This document shows, piece after piece, positions 24,114 to 34,505 of a stretch of DNA of 64,000 bases. The translations under genes and the position numbers were made by a program. This DNA is from Cladopsammia gracilis (Eukaryota; Cnidaria; Anthozoa; Scleractinia; Dendrophylliidae). The notes under the pieces were generated by a model that searched no databases, was not told where the DNA came from, and saw only the letters and a program-made list of their open reading frames with translations. Location of the stretch: NCBI GenBank assembly GCA_022457155.1, contig JAJGOT010000749.1, forward strand, positions 187,501 to 251,500, in the 5' to 3' direction. Position 1 is the first letter of the stretch. The number at the start of each line of letters is the position of its first letter.

Positions 24114-24302
24114 AACAAATTGACGTCAGTTTTTTATGCGTCTGTCCTCTTATTGATGATAAAATTCGTCATAACATTGTCAAAGTGCTGTGGATCCACA
24201 AGCCGCAGGCGAGTAGATCCACAGCAAACTTTGACAATGTTATGACGAATTTTATCATCAATAAGAGGACAGACGCATAAAAAACTGACCTCAGTTTGTT
24301 AA
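24114..24302. mobile_element. Long near-perfect palindrome
   Basis: The left arm (24114 to about 24199) and right arm (about 24213-24302) match over about 85 bp, including GTCTGTCCTCTTATTGATGA and its complement. The loop holds GTGGATCCACAAGCCGCAGGCG. A related single-arm segment lies at 23866-23905. Confidence 0.9.
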
Positions 24303-25740
24303 ATAGATGTGGAAGTAGAACGTCATTCCTAGCGTTTTATTAAGCATTCGTCGTTGCCAAGAGAAAATAATCTCTTGTTGTGTACTTCGTGCCAAGTGGC
24401 ATGCACATATCAAAAAAAAAAAATCAACGCTCTCGAGCTTTGATAAAGGTATATTGATATCATATTTTTACAGTTCACGCTCACCTAAAACACTTTTGAC
24501 CCATGTTTAACACGGTAGATTACCGGCAAAAGGTCTTTTAAACTAAGGGAAGGTTGACCTAATTTTTTATCTAATGGCCCTTCATTCACCGTTAAAGGGA
24601 CAAGACGCCACATATCGTGACCACTATGATATAGATCCTTTCCGTTTAAATAAAGCCAACATTACAATGATCATTATATTACACCTGCACTTGAGCACTT
24701 ACTTGTAAACAATTGATGACGAAACAAAATGCACCGAATAGCTTGTATGTTGGTTAACCAATCAGAATTTAGCAGGTCCGATAAAACTTGGGTATATAAA
24801 AATGCAATTTTTTTTAAATCTCGTAGTTCTTTGCGAACTTGCAAGGCCGTTAGGTAACAAGGATTGTAAAGGTACGCGCATGGTTTCACGTTTTGTTGTT
24901 TGCATTCACTCTGTCTTCCTAGTGCTACTTGCCTGCACAGTTTGTCATCTAGAACTGTTTTTATTTTATCACAGTGTTTGTGTTGTTTTTCATTGATTTT
25001 TTACAATCATATTTGTGTTCTTTTAATTAACTTATAAACGCGGCTGTTGTGCAGTCAGCCTTGCTTTATTAGTTCCTTTGTTATATGTAAACCAATTTGT
25101 ATAAATTGATGCAATGCCCGTGTATAACTAAAGTTGTGTATGTGAGTTGTATATTTTCCATCTCAGTAATTTTATTTAAAAAGGCTGTCCTTAATAATTC
25201 GGAAAACTTGAAAAATGTTGCGTTTAGTTTAACAGTTTAAAGATTTTATTCGTAGAACCACACCCAAGTCGTGAAGAAAGACTAACCTCGATCTTTTAAG
25301 ATGCACGATATAAGTCTATTTACCCTCAAATCAAATTAAAGCTTTTGACGGTTTTATACCATGCTCAACCGTATTGTTTTTACTGATTCATTGGAAAACA
25401 TATATCAGAAGTAATCAGTTGTCTTTGCTCAATAACAGTTTTCTTATAATTTCATTGAAATAAAGTTTCATTTCTGAAAACTTGAAAATTTTCGTTCTTG
25501 GCGTAAACGGGTTTTTAAAGTTTTATTCGTAGAACCACGCTATTAAGATAGAAAGAAGGAACTTCTTCTTTGTCGGTTTATAAATAAACTAAACCTAGTA
25601 ACTGTTATTTTTCATGATTAATTTGAGAACGTGTATCAATGAAAACTAATGAAGTGAATATTTCTTGCATACTGATCTGAATACATGAAATAGTTTTTGA
25701 TCTTGAATTAGATACTATCGGTACGTTCTGGATATTGTAA
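24303..25740. other. Intergenic, AT-rich, no gene seen
   Basis: No ORF above 75 codons and no named repeat. About 25180-25560 contains two diverged copies of a segment with TTATTCGTAGAACCAC. Confidence 0.45.
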
Positions 25741-25858
25741 GTTATCTTCTAAGAGCACTTCCAACACTATAACAACACGTAGCTAAGACAGAAGTAATCC
25801 TAGAAAATACTTTCCTTATTTTGAAAACAAGTTATTGTTATGAAACTTCAGAACTTTC

Positions 25859-26020
25859 ATGATGAATCGCCTGTTGATTTTGCTGGTTGTTGCTGTTGCT
25901 ATGGCAATGTTTGCTTTACCAAGTGAAGGTACGATTGACTTGTATTACGACAATATCTAAAAATCATCCTTACACACCCACCCACCCATTCATCCATCCA
26001 TCCATCCATCTACTCTATTC

Positions 26021-26066
<46 letters not shown>

Positions 26067-28520
26067 CCAACCAACTAACCAACCTAACATCCAATATACT
26101 TTTGCTCAACTCTTAGAGCAGTTTTCAATTGAGTGTCGAAAGTAATTACACCATTGCTTTGGTTTTGCATTGCTACGCTTTGTGATTGGCTAAAAAATCT
26201 CGCGCCACTTTCTCGACCAATCAGAAGTAAAACCAAAACCAATCGTGACTTGCCCGCACGTGTTTTCCCGCGCTTGGCCCCGGCGACATGTAATTGCTTC
26301 GAGCTGTGATTGGTTCATTGGACTGTTTACGACTGCTGTGATTGGTCAGAGTAATTACTTTGGTTTTGGTTTTACGACACTCAATTGAAAACTGTTCTAA
26401 GAGCAGTTTTCACTTGAGTGACGTAAAACTGAAACCAAGGTAATCACCCTGACCAATCACAACAGACTCAGATAATTGAACAAACCAATCAGAGTTGGAA
26501 GCGCGGGAAAACGCGGGCGAGCAAGTCACAATTACTCTTTGATTTATTTCTGATTGGTTAATTAAAGTAGCGCGAGATTTTTTAGCCAATCACAAAGCGT
26601 AGCAATGCTAAAGCAAAGCAATCGCGAAATTACATGCTAAAAATAGACAGACCCCCTACGTGACTCAGACAAAGTTTGCTGTCAGCTGAAAGGCTTTGTA
26701 TGAGCGTGATGTGTTTTGGATATGAAAAATTGGTGAAATCAGCGGTAAACGTGATTTGAACGTTTTAGGGGCTTCAAATATAATAAATACAAGGCAATGT
26801 TATATTAGGGAGTGAAAAACTGATTCAAGAATGTAGATTTATGTAACAAATTATGTAACGAGGCTGCACGGTGAAATCCGATCATCGGACTTCCGATCTA
26901 TTAGCCTTCATGCGATAAGAAAACATTTCACGACTTGTGCCCAAAATTAAGACAAAGAGAAAAGTACATTTTTGTATTCTTCTTGTATGACTAAGATGTG
27001 TGCATCGCTAGCTTGGTAAAAGATGCGTAAATAGGTTCCAAATGACCAGAATCAGTGCATTTGATACAAATACTGTACCGGTGGACCCGCGTTCATACAA
27101 GCAAAGCAGAACAAAAGGTCCTGAAGATGACAACGCGAATTTGTTTTTGAGCAAAAATCCTGTCTTTGAGTCTATATTCTGAGGGATACTGATTATATAC
27201 TGTAAAGTTTGGAGAATATATTTAGGCTGCAATTGGATAAATTAGAGAGCAGCTTACTCTTGAGTATTCGTTCAACGGGTATAAACTTTTCTTTTACTAC
27301 CTGCGGTCACATAAACAGCATTAAAATAAACGTATCCTTTTAGTGGAGCCACAATGGACAGATTATCATTTCTTTTTCCATCATTGAAACCTGCCTTTTT
27401 TGCCGTAGACCCCTTTACCGTTTGGTTCTATATGCTTCGTTTATAACGGCTCAGCTGTATATGCTGCACACTGAACTTCTCAAGAGTGATTGGGGGAAAT
27501 CTTTCAGACAATAGAATGCCGCTCTCTATCAATTCTTTGCATTTCACCAAAATTTAGGGAGGCAACGTGGTCGAGTGGTTAGGGCGTTGGACTTGTAATC
27601 CGGAGGTCCCGGGTTCAAGTCCCGCTCTGACCACTTGCTGGAGTTGTTTCACGGCAGACCCGAGTTCAACTCCTCGGCCTCGCTTGCAAAATAGCCAACT
27701 GGTTTGCCTCCTGCCAGTTGGGATTTTTAAAATGTTATGTTCTATTTGAATATTTGTTTCTTTATTTAGTGTCCCCAATTAGTGCTCGCGCGCTAAATAC
27801 CTTGACACTTAAATAAAGTGATTATTATTATTATTATTTGAGATTTCGCAAGAATAGTTTTTAGGTTTTTCTATTCAACATTGACCCAGGTGTTCGATTT
27901 TCTTGCGAAAATATTGATAAAAGCCGCATCAAAGTCTTCGCCAACACCATTTTCCCATACAAAATTCTTATGCAGATAACACATGGAGGAGTCTGTTTGT
28001 CTGAGTCACAACGGAGGTCAAACGTATGTGAAGTCATTAGTGCAAAGCGCTTTCGAAAACTACTCCACTTCAAATTACAAACGTACATTTTTTTATATAA
28101 CTCTACCAAAATGCCCTTATTTCTACAGTTAACGTAATCGCGTTCGAAGAACGCAATCCTAATTTCGTGTTGGTTGTCCTGTGGTTTATGTGCAGTAAAA
28201 TTTGAGATTTTTTGGTAGACGGTCTTCCAAATGGCCGCCCCTATTGTTTTTTAGGGGCTCATTTCCGCCGGAAATTCTTTCGAACGCGTATCCATAATCT
28301 GTGATTACTGCTAGTTCTAGACAATTGTGCCTGCCCTTTCCAAGCTCATTATATTTATATTTATTTTATTTCATTAGGAGCTCCGTCTGCTCTTCGCCGC
28401 CAAAAGAGGGATAATTGCTTCGGTGCTTGTCCTAGTTGGTGTACACATGGCTGCTCCTGTTCTTGTCGCCCAACACAAGGTGGTGGTTGGTATTGCAGTT
28501 GGTCATGCAGATTCCGGTAG
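25859..28520 (+). CDS. Secreted 8-cysteine peptide precursor, copy B (intact)
   Basis: Exons 25859-25928 and 28378-28520, intron phase 1, 70 residues in total. Residues 1 to about 22 are a signal peptide with a long hydrophobic core. A short basic spacer ends in an RQKR site (31-34), a furin/Kex2-type cleavage motif. The predicted mature peptide (35-70, 36 residues) has eight cysteines at 37, 41, 45, 49, 51, 53, 63 and 67, spacing C-x3-C-x3-C-x3-C-x-C-x-C-x9-C-x3-C, and is rich in Trp, Gly and Arg. Eight cysteines fit four disulfides. AATAAA occurs at 28651 and 28723. The architecture resembles the small cysteine-rich secreted proteins of corals (SCRiPs, some reported neurotoxic) and antimicrobial peptides; I cannot place it in a named family. 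The intron holds MITEs and a SINE. Confidence 0.85.
25983..26070. repeat. (CATC)n / (CAAT)n microsatellite
   Basis: ATCC/CATC units followed by about ten CAAT units, in the intron of peptide copy B. Copy A has only a short CATCCATC at the matching place. Confidence 0.9.
26113..26400. mobile_element. TTAGAGCAG-ended MITE, copy 3
   Basis: Full-length copy with both inverted ends, at the same intron position relative to exon 1 as the copy at 19546 in peptide copy A. Confidence 0.9.
26398..26635. mobile_element. TTAGAGCAG-type MITE, copy 4 (3' truncated)
   Basis: Begins AAGAGCAGTTTTCACTTGAG directly at the end of copy 3 and runs to GCAATCGCGAAATTAC without the terminal inverted repeat. It corresponds to the second copy (19918) in the other paralogue. 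Confidence 0.75.
27558..27837 (+). mobile_element. tRNA-derived SINE, family B, copy 1
   Basis: A box TGGTCGAGTGG (27568-27578) and B box GGTTCAAGTCC (27612-27622) in a tRNA-like head, then a conserved body (CACGGCAGACCCGAGTTCAA, GCCTCCTGCCAGTTGGGATT). The tail matches the retroposon 3' end at 13.98 kb and ends in ATT repeats. In the intron of peptide copy B. Confidence 0.92.
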
Positions 28521-29040
28521 AATTGTGATCACCACAAGGCACCTAGGTATCCTGTGCAAAGAGGGTACCCTGTGCAGAGAGTGACGCCTACTCTTTCAAA
28601 AATAAAAAGAAAGCACGAATTTAAAGAACTTAAAGCATGTCAAACAATCAAATAAACATGTAGACGTGATTTTAATAATAAATTAAAAAAAACCCAATAA
28701 TTTTACGAGCTTGCAACCCTTGAATAAACATGCCTGTTTTGCTCTGCACTTATGTCCTTCTTTACCTTGTTTGCACGCTAAAATGTCATGCAGAAACAGA
28801 AAAAAATCCAGACATTTTTACAAAATTAAAGTCCTCAAATCTAACGTCTTGAACTTGGAACGCGTTGCTTTAGTTTCGATCATGAAGAAAAAAAAAAGGA
28901 GCGAAATTCTTTCCTTGAATTCCCAAAAATATAATCTTTATATTTCTCCGAAATACCCAGTTTATCAGTGTAAAGCCATGAAAACTGAAGACTGCTGGAA
29001 TATCTGAATATTTGTTCGGAGTCATCATCATCACAGTTCG

Positions 29041-30523
29041 TAAAAAATAAAATTACGCTTTCGAATATCAACTCCCCCATCATACCATCTCCTTCCCCCA
29101 GCTCGCCCTTAGCGCGCCCTTCCGCGCTCGTCTTTGACATCTCCCTTGCGCTTGTCTTATATAAAAGAATTTGGTAGTTTCTTGGTGAGCGGGCCCCTCC
29201 TCTGGATCTACTACTACTCTGCAATCACTAAATCGCTGAATTCAGACTCTGTGATCGCGCGAGTACTTGAGATCGTTGGCTATCATTATAGCTATCAAAT
29301 GGAAATCAGCCTTCAAAAAGCATTGTTCCTATTCCTATTCGATCGCGATTGATCGCAAACCATTCCTAAGACGTATTTTCGTCTCATTTCGTTCGATTTA
29401 GCCGTAGCGTCAGCGAGCGTTAACGAACATGTGGATGCCACACTCAATGGAAGCACCTACGAACTTAAACTCGTTCAAGTGGTTTGTTTAAAAAACATGT
29501 ATACGGTTCGCAGTCAAGCCAAACAAGCTTTTCCCTGGGTAGCAAATGTTCTCTCGCGGCACGCATACATACTTGGAAGTATTTTTTAATTGCAACGTGC
29601 AACCCTCCTTTATCTATACACGAAGTCGAGGCGAAGCCGCAGGGGCGGATCTAGGGGGGTGCAGGGGGTGCGCACCCCCCCCCCCCCCTGAGATGACCTG
29701 CATCTTTCTAATATAACTGGTATTCTGCAAAGAAAAGAAAAAGAAACGTGATTACGTCATTCCTTAGAGGTGCACCCCTCCTAAGAAAAATCCTGGATCC
29801 GCCCCTGAGCCGGGAGAGAAAATATGAGACACAAGAGGCGTGTAATATGAGAGAGATGAGAACGCCATACCTAAAGCCTCTGGCACCCACGGTACACAAC
29901 AAGCTCACTCCAGCGAACAAATTATTTTTCTCTAGTAAACTTGTCGAAGTAGCTGGTACGCTGTCAGTAGTTTTCGGACGCACGGATGTGTTTACCATTG
30001 TTTATTGAAAAATGTAGTAAAAAGCGTTCTTCAAGCTTTTTTATCCATTTACTCCCTTTTTGTGTCGAATAGGTAAGAATTGTAAATAGTTCGTCCTATA
30101 AACCACTACGCGGTTCAAATTTAGCATAATTTCAGGTGTCGAAAAATATACTGCTACAAATTGCAACATTAAATAAGATGCTATTTTAAGTTAAGGTTGG
30201 TTTCCTGTTCTTAAAATTACAAAAAAAAAATAAAATTCCAGAGTTATTAACTGATCAATGTCTTTGAAAATGACTTAAAAGTTCAAACAACGCAAGTTTG
30301 GTATATGTAGGTCAGGTTTAAAATAAAGTTATTCTATACTGGCGACAACTGACAATAGAGCCACAAAAAGACTACACAGTTTCATTTGTTGGTACTTGCA
30401 ACTAATGATCGCTCGTAATTTTAAAAATTAAACAGTTTACTAAGCTTCTTTTGTTTTGGAAGACCACGTTTGCTTTAAAACTAACCCGCCTTCGCCCAAC
30501 ATGAAATTAGCGCTCCGCTCGCA
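29041..30523. other. Intergenic region upstream of transporter
   Basis: Contains the CAGGG-ended MITE at 29640-29807. The rest shows no gene or named repeat. No clear core promoter motif was found before 30524. Confidence 0.5.
29640..29807. mobile_element. CAGGG-ended MITE, copy 2 (5-bp TSD)
   Basis: 168 bp starting CAGGGGCGGATCTAGG and ending in the complement of CAGGGGCGGATCCAGG. Flanked by AGCCG on both sides (29635-29639 and 29808-29812). Inverted orientation relative to the copy at 5315-5481; shares the internal GAGATGACCTGCATCTTTCT segment. Confidence 0.92.
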
Positions 30524-32176
30524 ATGGCGAATGAAGAAGTGGTAAAAGAAAAACAAAACAGCGAAGAAACCATGGGGAAATTACTCTGTTTAAACTTTAG
30601 CCGCCTGAACAGGAAACTCCTGGTGTCTAAAGTGTTTTATTTTTGTTATTGGGGAGCTGTTGGATCGTTTTTCCCGCTTCTAGGAGTCTATTTCAAGCAG
30701 CTAGGAATGAATCCGTATCTTAGCGGCATTCTAGTCGGTTGTCGCCCAATGGTGGAATTTTTCAGCGCGCCTTTTTTGGGATCTCTAGCGGACAGACTCA
30801 ACAAACGAAAGCTGCTGATGTTATTTTCGCTGGTTTGTTGGATATCTTTTAATTTTTCACTGGCGTTTATAAAACCAGCACCCGTAACGTGTAGGAAATA
30901 TTTCATTCTCACAGAGAATGTATCGCAAATTGTCACGGGAGAAACCTCGGAGATAAAAGACTTCCTCGCGCCGAATACCCCAGAGAAAAAAGAACCCGAA
31001 TTCAAGGCGAAAAGCTCTTTGGTCTTTGACCGCGAAGGCGTCCATCAAGTGTTTTTAGTCCTTCTATTTTTGACGGTAGTGGGAGAGTTTTTCTCTGCTC
31101 CGGCGATAACTCTGGCGGACTCAGCAACTCTTGGCCTGCTCGGGGAAAACAAAGAGCTTTATGGTCGGCAGCGAATGTGGGGAAGTCTCGGATGGGGGAC
31201 GGCCATGTTTCTTCTAGGATTCGTCATAGACAGCATCGAAGGAGTAGAAGTTTGCGGAGAAATAATCAGCCAGAATTACACCGTTGGTTTCTATTTCTTT
31301 TTTGTTTTCATGGTGTGTGCGTTAACGGTGGCCACCCGTTTCTCTTTCCCAAACAAAGAAAAATTAGAACTGGAAGAAGAACTCCAGGAACAAGGATCAG
31401 GATTGTATAGAATTCTTTTGTCATTTCGCTACGGAACATTTTTACTCGTGACCTTCTTCTTGGGTTTCGGAGTTGGCCTTATTTTCACGTTCCTATTCTG
31501 GCATCTCGAGGACCTTGGTGGCCCGCCGACTTTGTTCGGAATAGCTTCGTTAATCGATCACATTTCGGAAATCGCTTGCTATTTCAACGTCGGTCGCCTT
31601 ATATACAGTGTCGGACATATGCGCGTTCTCTACATTGGCCTCTTGGGGAATTTTGTCCGCTTTATTTACATTTCTTTCCTGGAAAATCCATGGTTAGTCC
31701 TTCCCCTTGAAATACTACAAGGAATAACTCATGCCGCAGTATGGGCAGCTTGTACAAGTTACGTAGGCCGCATTGCACCCCCCGGATACGCAACATCAGC
31801 CCAAGGGATTTTACAAGGTTTGCATCACGGATTGGGCAGAGGTTGCGGAGCGATACTGGGAGGGGTCCTAATTCACAAATTTGGCACTAACTTGACGTTC
31901 AGAGCTTATGGAGTAGCCAGCCTGGTTGTTTTAATCATGTTTGCTGTTCTTCAGAAAATACTTGGCCCTGATGAGAGAATGACGAACAGCGTAAGACCAA
32001 ATCAGTTGGACGTAACTACTAAAGCCAAACAAAGTCCTGAGAACAGTCCTGAGGTTGATTCGCCGCCTTCAGTTGTAGCTCCCCTTATGCCGGGTTTATT
32101 TTCTCACAGAAACACAGCGAAACCTAGCTTTGGAGTTGTAGGGAGACACATTCAGCCCAGGAGCACTACAAGCTGA
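30524..32176 (+). CDS. MFSD6: Major facilitator transporter, MFSD6-like, intronless
   Basis: A single uninterrupted 550-codon frame encoding a multipass membrane protein of the MFS_1-like group that includes MFSD6 and MFSD6L. The first membrane pair (about residues 37-80) is followed by the MFS motif A form GSLADRLNKRK (86-96). A hydrophilic loop of about 50 residues (about 117-167) separates the next segments, and further hydrophobic stretches run to about residue 480. The tail of about 70 residues is polar and Ser/Pro-rich, probably cytosolic. Length is near that of vertebrate MFSD6L (about 586), which is also intronless. The start ATG has A at -3 and G at +4. Substrate unknown in this group. 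The LINE fragment begins about 40 bp after the stop and may supply the 3' UTR and AATAAA. Confidence 0.88.
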   Translation: MANEEVVKEKQNSEETMGKLLCLNFSRLNRKLLVSKVFYFCYWGAVGSFFPLLGVYFKQLGMNPYLSGILVGCRPMVEFFSAPFLGSLADRLNKRKLLMLFSLVCWISFNFSLAFIKPAPVTCRKYFILTENVSQIVTGETSEIKDFLAPNTPEKKEPEFKAKSSLVFDREGVHQVFLVLLFLTVVGEFFSAPAITLADSATLGLLGENKELYGRQRMWGSLGWGTAMFLLGFVIDSIEGVEVCGEIISQNYTVGFYFFFVFMVCALTVATRFSFPNKEKLELEEELQEQGSGLYRILLSFRYGTFLLVTFFLGFGVGLIFTFLFWHLEDLGGPPTLFGIASLIDHISEIACYFNVGRLIYSVGHMRVLYIGLLGNFVRFIYISFLENPWLVLPLEILQGITHAAVWAACTSYVGRIAPPGYATSAQGILQGLHHGLGRGCGAILGGVLIHKFGTNLTFRAYGVASLVVLIMFAVLQKILGPDERMTNSVRPNQLDVTTKAKQSPENSPEVDSPPSVVAPLMPGLFSHRNTAKPSFGVVGRHIQPRSTTS

Positions 32177-32216
32177 CACGAGAAAAGGAAAGGAAATCGA
32201 AAGACTATTACGCTTT

Positions 32217-32638
32217 GTTTATAAGGTCTAAAGCACAATACCCTAATCACTTACGATACCTGAAACGCGAATTCGACTTAACAGAAGTCCAACTGGAACA
32301 GGTCTTCTCTTTAACCCATACTGTTTTTTTCTAGAAACCTACGTCAAAGCCTTTCAATATAAGGTCCTTAACAATACAGTGTATACTAATACCAAACTGT
32401 ATAAAATAGATTTTGCGACAGATGACAAATGCTCCTTCTTTTATGTAAACTTGAACCAGAAACACTGAACCATCTTTTCTTCTATTGCGTGCATTCAACG
32501 GGATTTTGGAAATAATTTGAGTCGTATTTCCATTCACTGACAAACGAATTAGTAAGTAGTGAATAAGAAGTCGTAGTGTTTGTAAGTAGTTGATTGTTGA
32601 TTGAATAAATGCAATAATAATAATAATAATAATAAAAA
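32217..32638 (+). mobile_element. LINE 3' fragment after the MFSD6-like gene
   Basis: Translated pieces such as AFQYKVLNNTVYTNTKLYKI followed by a Cys-containing segment and EPSFLL resemble the C-terminal region of L1/Tx1-type RT polyproteins. It carries stops and shifts, and ends in (AAT)n plus poly-A with an AATAAA near 32604. 5'-truncated and dead. Confidence 0.7.
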
Positions 32639-32980
32639 AATTGAAATAAAATTAAAAAAGATAACTGTACAGCTAAAATAAGAAACGATTATCATTTCAA
32701 CCTTGTACTGCGAGCTGTTAAACGCGTATCTCAGTAAACACGGCTCGATAGTTTTATTTATTTATTTTTTTGGAAAATTGATCACGACTTCAAACGCAGA
32801 AAAAGAAACAATACATCACTTTCTCAATGTCCAGTTCAGAGAAAAAAGGAAAGAATAGAAATACATAGAATACATATATTGCTTGTCCCACCAGGATTCG
32901 AAAGGCTCAAAAGAAGAATAAATCTCATCCAAGAGACGAGCTACGAACAAGCGAAACATGTGGAGGTTTGTATGACAATA

Positions 32981-33435
32981 AGGCCCCGTCCACACGTATC
33001 CGTTTTCGTTTGAAAACGCAAAAGTTTTTTTCCGTTTTCGTTTCCCGTCCACACGTATCCGATGAAAACGGTCACCGAAAACGGAAACTTTTGAAAACGC
33101 TTTCGAAAGTGGAAACTTTCGAAAACGGTGTTTTCGCGTTCTCGTGTGGACACCCGAAAACGGAACTTCTCGAAAACGATGACGTCAAGAGGTCGAATTC
33201 AGTCCACTGCGCATGCGATAAAAGCGATGAAAAGCCACAAACAACTCGCAGGCTCGGCTAAAATCAGTGGCGCGCATGCTCTTTAGAGGCATTTGGAGCG
33301 TTTTCAGTGTTTTTGCGTATACGTGTGAACAGGCAAAAACGATTCGAAAACGCTACGAGTGGACGGAGAGATTTTGAAAAACGGAAAGAAACTTTTGCGT
33401 TTTCAAACGAAAACGGATACGTGTGGATGAGGTCT
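32981..33435. mobile_element. MITE with GTCCACACG inverted ends
   Basis: Left end AGGCCCCGTCCACACGTATC; right end, as reverse complement, AGACCTCATCCACACGTATC. The inverted repeat continues through CGTTTTCGTTTGAAAACGCA. The 455-bp interior is full of GAAAACG motifs. AATA flanks both sides. Confidence 0.9.
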
Positions 33436-33474
33436 AATAAACAACTTTATTTCGTGAAGGAAGCACGTGACAAT

Positions 33475-33620
33475 AAAGGCCCGGACACACAGTACGACCT
33501 TTCTCATTTGCAACGTTACGTTGCGCGCAACAAGATGCAATTTGTTGCACGCAACGTCGCAAAAGTAGAACTCGATTCTACTTCTGCAACTGTGGCGCAC
33601 AACGTTGCCGGCAAGAGAAG
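33475..33620. repeat. Partial GGCCCGGACACAC-type element
   Basis: Starts AAAGGCCCGGACACACAGTA and contains GCAACGTTACGTTGCGCGCAAC and similar GCAAC pieces. No right-hand inverted end found, so probably truncated. Confidence 0.5.
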
Positions 33621-33639
33621 TTTAACTTGGGGTTAAAAC

Positions 33640-34505
33640 GGGGATTTCTTTTTTTAAAATTGCTTTTTGAATCAATTATCACGAGAGGAAAATACACACG
33701 TGATCAGTGAATTACGAGCAAATAAACTCAAAAAAATAACAAGCAATTTTTAATACAATGATTTCCATATAAATCAACGTCAACCATCGTAGCATATCTC
33801 TCTTTCCATATGAATAGCAAGGTCAAACAACTTTTGTGTATGAACAATAGAACATCCGCAAAACATTTTGAAAATGAACTCTAATGTCAATAGAAAACGC
33901 ACTCATGTTCGCGCCTAATGTTACCAAAAACCCTGTATTACTCTACGAGGTTTACTCTACAAATAAAGAAGTTGCTGTGTTCCAGAGAAGTCTCAGTTCT
34001 TGTTTCGCCTCCTTGTTCCTTGGAATGTGGAAACTAGACCCTGGCAGTTTGTAACGAGCGCCTGCAGCAAGCTAATCTACTCTACCGAGCTTTTCGACTC
34101 CGTTTCACGCCGTCGTTAGCAAATCACTGTTTGCTAAACAATGATTCAGTTCTCTCGCGCCTTCGCGAAGTATTTCAGTCGTCAAGTACCAATATTTATC
34201 AAGTCCCTTACTGTTTCTAACTTAGCGGCCACACAGGCCGAAAACGACTCGTTACACAATCATTCCAAGCGCGATCCCTGATTATTTGTCTTTCTTGAAA
34301 TACTTATATTGTGTGAGTCATTACAGGGTCAAATGTTCAACCTGTCTGAGCTTCACAGAGCGTTGATGCCATATTTATAAACGAGGACGTACAGGAAAAT
34401 GGAGCCTGTGCGAAAACATTTGACTGTGGCTAAAAACCGGATCGACAAAACCTGTATTGACTTTCTAAGTCGGCATACTGACAGCGCACTTTTCATTTTA
34501 CGCAG
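33640..34505. other. Upstream region of collagen-like gene
   Basis: An exon for the N-terminal signal or anchor of the collagen-like protein is expected here or further upstream, but none could be recognised. No named repeat. Confidence 0.4.

Noticed and set aside
27558..27632. tRNA gene at 27.56 kb (and at 59.14 and 17.82 kb)
   Set aside because: A and B boxes are present, but the acceptor ends do not pair properly and each continues into a repeated body and simple-repeat tail; these are SINE heads.
32968..33636. Two plus-strand ORFs of 97 and 109 codons
   Set aside because: They lie in the GTCCACACG-ended MITE and its neighbour; openness comes from GAAAACG repeats.
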